From contig NZ_BPLZ01000021.1 in the NCBI RefSeq assembly GCF_019656335.1, positions 1 through 48,001 on the forward strand: 48,001 nucleotides of DNA, written 5' to 3'. Made by a program: the position numbers and the translations under genes. Positions 1 through 5,289 of this stretch are shown here, one piece after another. The DNA is from Pseudomonas sp. NCCP-436 (GTDB taxonomy: Bacteria; Pseudomonadota; Gammaproteobacteria; Pseudomonadales; Pseudomonadaceae). The first letter of the stretch is position 1; every line of letters starts with the position of its first letter. The notes under the pieces are model-generated. The model was not told the DNA's origin, ran no database searches, and was given only the letters and a program-made list of their open reading frames with translations.

Positions 1-157
1 GACCATTTACCTTGGACCATTGCGCGGGGCGGCACTCGGTGCATGGTGTGGATCGGGAGATAGCAGGCTTGGGCGGTTCCCAGGTGCGGTTTACCCAGCA
101 CACAGAGCAGTCGCAGTTTGCGGCGTGTGGCTGGCGTAGATACCGAGAGAGATTCAT
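1..157 (-). CDS. Cys-rich small prophage protein (partial, runs off left edge)
   Basis: An ATG at 157 (minus) opens a frame with no stop to the window edge, giving at least 52 residues. It begins MNLSRYLRQP and contains the cysteine pattern CDCSVC near residues 15-20 and CTEC near residues 41-44, which together look like a zinc-binding or redox knuckle. It starts 14 bp after the stop of the excisionase-like gene on the same strand, so the two are probably co-transcribed. Position and strand fit the first gene of the core operon of a Pf-type filamentous prophage; that is inference from gene order. The exact function is not recognised. The frame is real-looking because it is open, tightly spaced and Cys-patterned, but its C-terminus cannot be seen. 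Confidence 0.6.
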   Translation of the reverse strand, partial: MNLSRYLRQPHAANCDCSVCWVNRTWEPPKPAISRSTPCTECRPAQWSKVNG

Positions 158-171
158 GGTCAGTCGCCTGC

Positions 172-444
172 TTAATCATCGGAGTAATCCCCCGCGCAGA
201 AGATGGTTTTGCCTCGGTCGAGGTCGCGGCGGATGCGGTGCAGGTTGATGACGCGGTGACGGCCGATCTTCACGGTCGGCAGGGCGTGGCTTTCGATCCA
301 GCCGCGCACCACGTCTTCGGTGATCTGCTCCATGCCCAGGAGCTGAGCCAGCACGTATTTCGTGCAGAACGGTGCGTCGCGGAAATCCGTTACGCGTTGG
401 GTGTCTCCCGAAATCGAAAGCCCCACTACACCAGACTGTTCCAT
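172..444 (-). CDS. excisionase-like small HTH DNA-binding protein (XisF-like)
   Basis: This 90-residue protein has a C-terminal segment reading LPTVKIGRHRVINLHRIRRD, the form typical of MerR/excisionase-type winged helices in which an IGR-R-V turn contacts DNA and the last helix follows. An AAGG ribosome site sits 7 bp before the ATG at 444. It is divergent from the repressor-like gene at 556, with a 111-bp spacer full of repeats. In Pf4 of P. aeruginosa an excisionase (XisF4) and the repressor Pf4r are arranged the same way, and XisF4 also activates the phage core operon. By analogy this protein may both direct excision and switch on the leftward operon. The family assignment rests on motif and context only. 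Confidence 0.6.
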   Translation of the reverse strand: MEQSGVVGLSISGDTQRVTDFRDAPFCTKYVLAQLLGMEQITEDVVRGWIESHALPTVKIGRHRVINLHRIRRDLDRGKTIFCAGDYSDD

Positions 445-471
445 AGCTGTACCTTATGTTTCACCAATGAC

Positions 472-531
472 GGCAAATTATATGAATTTGCCATATGTGC
501 AAACCATAAGGGCAATTTGTCATTTTGTACA
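472..531. promoter_or_regulatory. putative operator repeats in the divergent prophage control region
   Basis: The spacer between the two divergent regulators holds a clean inverted repeat, GGCAAATT (472-479) and AATTTGCC (485-492), separated by 5 bp. The right arm plus its flank, AATTTGCCATATGTGCA from 485, recurs 29 bp later as AATTTGTCATTTTGTACA from 514, a one-gap direct repeat. The spacer is much richer in A+T than the genes beside it. Such repeated half-sites are what a small phage repressor and an excisionase-type regulator would bind to choose between the two promoters. Which protein binds which site is not known. Confidence 0.55.
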
Positions 532-555
532 TATGACATGCCATGAGTATTTGTA

Positions 556-828
556 ATGACGGACAAGCTGTCTGATAGAGCCCTTCAACTGATCAACGCT
601 GCGAGCTTGGTAGAGCTTTCAAAGGCTGGAGAGACCGACTACCCGCGCTGGGTGAACATTAAGCGGGGGAGGGCGCGTGTCGGTGCGGATGAAATCGAGA
701 TACTAGGGAAGCTATACCCTAGCTATAGGTGGTGGTTGCTTACTGGCGAAGTGATGCCAGAGAATGGCCAGACGAGCCCCGCCTATGACGAAGCCAACCG
801 AAACTTGGCCAATCCAAACGCGGGATAG
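556..828 (+). CDS. small HTH repressor-like protein (Pf4r/repressor C type)
   Basis: A 90-residue acidic/basic protein starting MTDKLSDRALQLINAAS, followed by a helix-rich region with a PRWVNIKRGRARVG stretch that reads as the recognition helix of an XRE/Cro-like fold, then the GKLYPSYRWWLLTGE tail found in small Pseudomonas prophage regulators. The ATG at 556 has no obvious Shine-Dalgarno, which is common for lysogeny repressors translated from leaderless or short-leader messages. It diverges from the excisionase-like gene and is the first rightward gene of the element. The likely role is maintenance of lysogeny and superinfection immunity; the role is inferred from position and fold. Confidence 0.55.
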   Translation: MTDKLSDRALQLINAASLVELSKAGETDYPRWVNIKRGRARVGADEIEILGKLYPSYRWWLLTGEVMPENGQTSPAYDEANRNLANPNAG

Positions 829-894
829 CGATCACCCAGGAAGTAGCTAGACGCTGGTACGCCCGTAATAGGACAGAGCAAGCAAAGGACTGAC

Positions 895-1548
895 ATGAGA
901 GCTGAAAGAGATGATGCCCCGTTCTTGCAACGAGGACGGAAGAAGCGGAATGAAATAGCAAAGTGGCTTTTCGCTGGCTTGGTCGGCTCAGGCATAACGC
1001 TCGCAGCGCTGTACGGTGCTGGATTGAAAATTCCATTGAAAGACGGATTTGCACCCTCGCAGATTGAACCGCAGCAAGCGAACGAGTGGAGTTCCGCCGT
1101 ACCGGAGCCATCAAGCCCAACTGCAGAGGAAATGTTTTGGGCCGAAATTGCCAAGCGAGAGCAGGAAGAGCGAGAGCGTAACCAGCCGAAGCAAACCGTC
1201 TTCAACGATCAGAACTATATTCCGCGTGGGGCCACGAATACCTACACGCCTGCAACCATACCGCAAATGTCATACAACCAAGGTTCCAGCACCCAACCAC
1301 GCCAGGTGACTAAGCGAACCCATAGCTCCAATTGGTACTGGGAAAACGGGCACAACAAGCGCCGTATAAGCGGGCGGTTTGAGTGGGTAGAGGTAGACGG
1401 CTCTATTGAGTGGGGCAGTGTTTGCCGTAACTACCGCTCAGGTTCTCTGGAATATCGAGATTGCCGAAAGGGCGCAAAAGTCGCATTCAAGAACATGTGC
1501 GGCAGCTACCGCCCTGCATGCGCAGCAGAAAACGGATTTCGCCCATAG
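895..1548 (+). CDS. hypothetical single-pass membrane protein of the prophage
   Basis: A 217-residue protein with an AAAGGA site before the ATG. Residues 1-22 are charged and cytoplasmic-like. Residues 23-45 (WLFAGLVGSGITLAALYGAG in part) form one membrane segment or an uncleaved signal anchor. Residues 50-145 are a low-complexity Pro/Gln/Ser/Glu stalk. The last 75 residues form a compact aromatic domain with four cysteines (SVCRNY, YRDCRKG, NMCGS, PACAA) that could make two disulfides in the periplasm. I do not recognise the family. It lies between the repressor-like gene and a second exported protein, in the slot where filamentous and other prophages carry accessory genes, so a role at the envelope is plausible but unproven. 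Confidence 0.6.
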   Translation: MRAERDDAPFLQRGRKKRNEIAKWLFAGLVGSGITLAALYGAGLKIPLKDGFAPSQIEPQQANEWSSAVPEPSSPTAEEMFWAEIAKREQEERERNQPKQTVFNDQNYIPRGATNTYTPATIPQMSYNQGSSTQPRQVTKRTHSSNWYWENGHNKRRISGRFEWVEVDGSIEWGSVCRNYRSGSLEYRDCRKGAKVAFKNMCGSYRPACAAENGFRP

Positions 1549-1571
1549 CTTTGTTCCTAGGGAGGAGAAAA

Positions 1572-1907
1572 ATGAACAGGATGTTGTTGGCGCTAGCGCT
1601 GACCATAAGCTCCACTCTAGCCCTTGCAGAAGAATCCAAGCCCGTTGCCACCCAAGTGGGTGATGCTCTCAGACCTGCTGCCGAAGCCTACGGCAAAGGC
1701 ATGCAGAAGCTGGTGAACGAACTGTTCGCTGGATCCAAAGGCCCCATGGGCGAAGCCGCCCGAGCCAATCTCAAAGCCCAAGATAAACGAGAACGCGAAG
1801 CCAATCGCGGGGTTCGTCGCACCATGAAGGAATGCATCAAACCTGGGAACGTCATTGATGATGACGTGAAAGAGTGCATAGAGGGTTTGCGAGCCAAAGA
1901 GTGGTGA
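1572..1907 (+). CDS. hypothetical small exported protein
   Basis: The start at 1572 is chosen because GGGAGGAG lies directly upstream and because it opens with a textbook signal peptide (MNRMLLALALTISSTLALAE, cleavage expected after ALA). The 111-residue product then has a helical, charged mature part (KAQDKREREANRGVRRTMKE) and two cysteines, in KECIKP and KECIEG, that may form one disulfide. It begins 24 bp after the previous gene ends and shares its strand, so the two are probably one operon. No known family is recognised. A longer in-frame version from 1461 would overlap the upstream gene and lose the signal peptide, so it is rejected. Confidence 0.6.
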   Translation: MNRMLLALALTISSTLALAEESKPVATQVGDALRPAAEAYGKGMQKLVNELFAGSKGPMGEAARANLKAQDKREREANRGVRRTMKECIKPGNVIDDDVKECIEGLRAKEW

Positions 1908-2052
1908 AGTGCGCAGGAGACCTAGACTCCTTGGCTCAGTAAGGTGGTTGTAGCGGATTTGGTATGGCTGTTAAGCGGGGAAACGGTCTATCGCAAAAGC
2001 CAATATATATTCGAAGCTATGCTCGTGCGGTATTGTTAACTGCTGTGAACAG

Positions 2053-2790
2053 TCAAACATATTTCCGCTTCAGTAATTCAGGTACTTTGTCCGAGTAGCA
2101 AAAAGATTTATTAACACTATTTATCAAGGAAAAAATCTGATCCTCTATCTCGTAGAATTCATTCCTAGGCTGATGGCTCAAGGATATTCCAATGGAAAGC
2201 ACGGCTTGCATTATGCGCTGTTGATGTGGCATGTATCTAAAAGAGCCTTGAGTGGCTGTTTTGGCTTGTTCGTTTGAGCAAGATATTTCTCCGTTTAATT
2301 CGTCGATCAATTTGCAGTATTCGTCTGATATGTTTGTTTTTCCAGTGCGCGAGTTAGAGAAGATTAGGTTGTACCAAACAAAGACATCTACAGATGCTGG
2401 GGAAATACGATTGCGCTTGGATATTTCAGAGGATATGTAGTTTTGGAATGTGGAAAAATGTGATATGTGGTTTGATAGTGCGGTAGCGCTCGCGCTGTTT
2501 AGGAAGCTCATTAAGGCAACTATAATGCCTCCGACGGTTGCTAGGCTGACTAAGAGATTAAGTGTTGAGTCTAATATTTGAAACGATTGCTCGAATAGGG
2601 TAAAAAATCTTTCCACGCAAGCGTTGTGAAGGCAGAAAGATCTAGTAAACTCGCCTCCAAAAAATCCAGTGACAAAAAATACAATTGCGCTGGTGGTTAG
2701 TCCGATTAGGGTGACGGCAATTAGGCCGGCTGCCAAGTAATTTAGGTATGGATAGTCATTCCATAAGTCTTTGATTTTTTTCTTAATCAT
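2053..2790 (-). CDS. retron effector, two-helix membrane protein (Ec48-type)
   Basis: The 245-residue product has two strong membrane segments: about residues 18-42 (YLAAGLIAVTLIGLTTSAIV and on) and about 78-98 (LNLLVSLATVGGIIVALMSF). The soluble C-terminal half is helical, after a SNHISHFSTFQNYISSEI stretch. Its ATG overlaps the end of the reverse transcriptase by 8 bp, so the pair is translationally coupled. In retron Ec48 the partner of the RT is a two-TM protein that kills or arrests the cell when phage proteins inhibit RecBCD; the size, topology and pairing here fit that family. The gene is visibly AT-rich with rare-codon-like usage against its GC-rich neighbours, a sign of transfer. The target or trigger here is not known. 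Confidence 0.7.
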   Translation of the reverse strand: MIKKKIKDLWNDYPYLNYLAAGLIAVTLIGLTTSAIVFFVTGFFGGEFTRSFCLHNACVERFFTLFEQSFQILDSTLNLLVSLATVGGIIVALMSFLNSASATALSNHISHFSTFQNYISSEISKRNRISPASVDVFVWYNLIFSNSRTGKTNISDEYCKLIDELNGEISCSNEQAKTATQGSFRYMPHQQRIMQAVLSIGISLSHQPRNEFYEIEDQIFSLINSVNKSFCYSDKVPELLKRKYV

Positions 2791-3976
2791 ATGAGGGTTT
2801 CAAGCCTTTAAGGGATGCCCTGATTTCCTTGGCTGATGCAGGAAAAGAACGCTCAAGGACAATTAATCTTTCCTGTAACTTGTAATAACGTTTGGCGTAC
2901 CAATAGGTATCTCTTTTCGAGTCCTTGTCACGCATGAGCCGCTTGAGCATGGCTCTAGCGCGATCAATATCCTTCTTGGACGGCAAGGGAAAAACTTTGC
3001 GTAGTCGGTCCAGTAGCGGCTGGTGCCTATTGTGGCCAACTCTTACTAGCTTATTGACTCTGCCCATGCAGCGGTTAAAGTCATGCCTATAAGCATGTGT
3101 GGTTCTATAGCCACGCTCTGAGGCAAGTGACTCTATATTTTTAACTGCGGCTCTAATTCTGGAAACCTCCCCAGATGGAAGTCTGGGCTGAGGGAAGGAA
3201 ACCCTTAATCCGTGTACGCTTAGAGGCTCGCTAGAAATATAGATAGATTTGGTCTTTGCGACATTAAGTGGAAGCTCTTTGGCGGTTAGCATGCCTTTAA
3301 TAATGTCTAGTGCGTAGCTGAAGTCGTAGTTGTTGGACTTCGAGGAGACTGTAATGTCATCTACTAAACGTGTATACGTAAGACCTTTTCGTGAAAGTTT
3401 TTCAACTACTGAGCCTTCAACATCGTAAAGGCACAAGCTTGCAAGGTAACTAGATGTTAATGCGCCCTGGACTGGTCGAGAGTGAAAGCAGCAGATATTA
3501 GTAAGTGTCTCGGATACTTCTTGGTCGAACTTCAAAAAATTTCTAAAAATGTCGAGTACTAAGTCTTCATGTATGTTGTCGAAAAAGTCCTTGATATCTA
3601 CCTTTAAAATGCTTTTTGCGCCACAATGTTTTGCTGCGCATGAAACATAATCTTTATTAATTATATGTGTCATGCTTTGATCAAGTTGATTTGGTACTGA
3701 GCCAAATAGATGATCGGGCCATTTTATGACGCTTGGCTTGGAAAATATTCTTTTATTTATTCTTCTTTGGATTTTTCTGAGAAGAAAGTGTGGGTTGTGA
3801 ACAATTCTGTCAGTGCCATCGCTTTTTGCGCGAGTACTAACTTTATATTTTTCTTCATCAGAAAGAGAGAGTGCGCTGTAGATTTCTGATAAGGAAATAT
3901 CAAGTGCACTACATAGGTTTTCAATGCTTGCGATTGAGCGTTTTGAAACCTTTTTGGGTGCGAGCTGAGTAGCCAT
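2783..3976 (-). CDS. retron reverse transcriptase
   Basis: Start taken at 3976 (MATQLAPKKV), giving 397 residues; a start at 4069 would run through the structured RNA. RT motifs can be read in order: motif A KVDIKDFF with D127, motif B VQGALTSSYLASL near 169-181, the catalytic loop TRLVDDIT with D206-D207, and a retron-like VTG-equivalent VHG at 254-256. About 140 C-terminal residues rich in Lys/Arg would bind the template RNA. There is no maturase domain X or endonuclease domain and no intron structure, so a group II intron is unlikely. The catalytic box is LVDD rather than the usual Y/F-x-DD. The upstream leader folds like an msr-msd, and the effector follows with an 8-bp overlap. Confidence 0.85.
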   Translation of the reverse strand: MATQLAPKKVSKRSIASIENLCSALDISLSEIYSALSLSDEEKYKVSTRAKSDGTDRIVHNPHFLLRKIQRRINKRIFSKPSVIKWPDHLFGSVPNQLDQSMTHIINKDYVSCAAKHCGAKSILKVDIKDFFDNIHEDLVLDIFRNFLKFDQEVSETLTNICCFHSRPVQGALTSSYLASLCLYDVEGSVVEKLSRKGLTYTRLVDDITVSSKSNNYDFSYALDIIKGMLTAKELPLNVAKTKSIYISSEPLSVHGLRVSFPQPRLPSGEVSRIRAAVKNIESLASERGYRTTHAYRHDFNRCMGRVNKLVRVGHNRHQPLLDRLRKVFPLPSKKDIDRARAMLKRLMRDKDSKRDTYWYAKRYYKLQERLIVLERSFPASAKEIRASLKGLKPSYD

Positions 3977-3992
3977 ACAGAATCCATTAAAA

Positions 3993-4160
3993 ATAGGTTT
4001 GGCCAACCCATACTCAAGGGTGCAGCGAAGGATGGTGCATTCATCGATCAGATCGCTGGCAGCTGCCATCCTTCACATGGCCAAACCCACCGTCCCTGTC
4101 TCCTCCAGGTTTTTCGGAGGGGATCGGAGGTGCGAGCCTCCGGACAAGCCCAAAGCTATG
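3993..4160 (-). ncRNA. putative retron msr-msd RNA
   Basis: Read on the minus strand, the leader of the RT gene contains two adjacent stem-loops, CGGAGG/CCTCCG (4142-4125) and CCTCC/GGAGG (4120-4102), suited to an msr. Next comes a long hairpin whose base is the perfect 10-bp repeat GGTTTGGCCA (4087-4078) with TGGCCAAACC (4005-3996), and whose middle holds a second perfect 9-bp stem GAAGGATGG/CCATCCTTC (4074-4066 with 4035-4027), suited to an msd. A TAGC at 4158-4155 could hold the branching guanosine. A candidate a1/a2 pair is ATAGCTTTGG (4159-4150) with CCAAACCTAT (4002-3993), 9 of 10 paired, but it competes with the hairpin base. Exact ends and branch point are tentative. Confidence 0.55.
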
Positions 4161-4338
4161 CTTCAGACGCTCGTAACGAGCAAATTCCAGGATCTAATAA
4201 AATCGATTGCAGCACATAAGCGGTACGCTTACGCACAAATCATGCTACATACAGGAAAACAGGATGGCAATAGGCCTCTAGCGGGTGACTACATCGGTCG
4301 AAATTTTTGGAAAGGACTGGTGTAACCAGCATGGGGGA

Positions 4339-4358
4339 GGGGCGTAAGCCCCGTTTTA
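4339..4358 (+). terminator. hairpin beside the attachment site
   Basis: GGGGC (4339-4343), loop GTAA, GCCCC (4348-4352), followed by GTTTTAT. It reads as a short intrinsic terminator on the plus strand and lies just before the tRNA-like remnant. No plus-strand gene leads into it, so it may be a relic or may insulate the retron from transcription through the junction. Confidence 0.35.
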
Positions 4359-4361
4359 TGT

Positions 4362-4440
4362 GGCTCTCTGGCTCAGTGGGGCGGCCTGTAGCGGATTCAT
4401 AATGCTGATGTCCCAGGTTCAAGTCCCGGTGTAGCCACCA
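4362..4440 (+). other. attachment-site remnant: tRNA-Met (CAT), intact 3' half, degenerate 5' half
   Basis: From the anticodon loop (CAT at 4398-4400) through the T arm (AGG-TTCAAGT-CCC) to TGTAGCCACCA at 4440 the sequence is a normal elongator tRNA-Met 3' half. The 5' half (GGCTCTC, then GCTCAGTGGGG) only resembles one: three of seven acceptor pairs are not Watson-Crick, the D stem does not close and the anticodon stem is mostly unpaired. A phage-type integrase recombining in the 3' half of a tRNA-Met gene leaves exactly such a copy at one end and a full tRNA at the other. I therefore read this as an att site bounding the element at 1-4440, not a working tRNA. Confidence 0.6.
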
Positions 4441-4450
4441 TAAAATTCAA

Positions 4451-4477
4451 GGGGTTAGCGCAAGCTAGCCCCTTTTT
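4451..4477 (+). terminator. Rho-independent terminator after the tRNA-Met remnant
   Basis: GGGGTTAGC (4451-4459), loop GCAA, GCTAGCCCC (4464-4472), with one G-U pair, then TTTTTATT. It is probably the original terminator of the chromosomal tRNA-Met gene, left beside the attachment-site copy after integration. Confidence 0.75.
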
Positions 4478-4625
4478 ATTTGGGTCGGTGTCCCCTGGCT
4501 GTCCCTTTCTTCGACTGCCCCACCAGCTGATCTCATAGCCCGCATTGATGACGATGTGCCCGAACAGGATTCGCGGTGCCCGGCCGTTGCATCGCTGTAC
4601 GATCTTTGACGCTGTGTGGCGTAGC

Positions 4626-5093
4626 TCAGTCCAGTGGCAGCTCGGTGGTGCGTTTGACCTCGCTCATGGCGATATGGGAGTGCGCCTCTTGAACATGCGG
4701 ACGCTGCAGCAGGTGGTCGCGCAGGAAGCGTTCGTAGTCGGCAATGTCCCGAGCTATTACCTTGAGCAGGTAGTCCGAGCCGCCTGCCATGCTGTAGCAC
4801 TCCAACACCTGCGGATAGCCCACTACAGCCTGCTCGAACTCATCCAGATTGCCGCGGCCGTGGGCCGACAGCTTGATGTCGACGAATACCGTGATGCCGA
4901 AACCCAGCCGCTTGTGGCTGAGCAGGGCGACCTTGCGCTCAATCAGCCCTTCCTCCTGCATGCGGTTGATCCGCCGCCAGCAGGGCGACTGTGACAGCTC
5001 GACCTTTTCTGCCACCTCGGCGGCGGAGAGATCGGCGTTGTGCTGCAGCAGGCGGAGGATCCGGCGGTCGATGGGGCTTAACTTGTCCTGCAT
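4626..5093 (-). CDS. Lrp/AsnC-family transcriptional regulator
   Basis: Start taken at 5093 (MQDKLSPIDRRILRLL), giving 155 residues, the usual Lrp size. The N-terminal winged helix-turn-helix (residues 5-60) includes AEVAEKVELSQSPCWRRINR, the Lrp recognition helix signature, and the C-terminal half is the RAM/ACT-like effector domain (YSMAGGSDYLLKVIARD). Lrp proteins form octamers or hexadecamers that sense amino acids. It is divergent from the indolepyruvate oxidoreductase gene across about 195 bp and is most likely its local regulator, responding to an amino acid degraded by that pathway. The inducer cannot be read from sequence. Confidence 0.9.
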   Translation of the reverse strand: MQDKLSPIDRRILRLLQHNADLSAAEVAEKVELSQSPCWRRINRMQEEGLIERKVALLSHKRLGFGITVFVDIKLSAHGRGNLDEFEQAVVGYPQVLECYSMAGGSDYLLKVIARDIADYERFLRDHLLQRPHVQEAHSHIAMSEVKRTTELPLD

Positions 5094-5289
5094 GAACAAT
5101 TCTCTTTTATTGGATTTATTGGATTGATCATGCGAAGTATGGCCGTTCCTTCGTGAAAATAGAAAGAAAAAAGCTGAACCCTCCAGTCATGCTTTAGGCA
5201 TCCGCTGCAGCGATCCTGCGGCAGGTGTTAGCGGAGCGTGCCTACCGTCGCGCTCCATGTGCTCGCCATAAAAATAAAAGGAGCGCTCC

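Noticed and set aside
2783..3976. Group II intron maturase or diversity-generating retroelement RT
   Set aside because: No domain X or HNH, no intron RNA domains, and no template/variable repeat pair nearby; the gene is paired with a membrane effector and a hairpin leader instead.
3757..4044. A 95-residue minus-strand frame overlapping the RT start
   Set aside because: It runs out of frame through the RT N-terminus and the msd hairpin and has no recognisable sequence.
3999..4325. A 108-residue plus-strand frame across the retron RNA
   Set aside because: It is antisense to the structured leader, with no ribosome site and no protein-like pattern.
4362..4440. A working tRNA-Met gene
   Set aside because: The acceptor stem has non-pairing positions, the D stem does not close and the anticodon stem is mostly unpaired; only the 3' half is intact.
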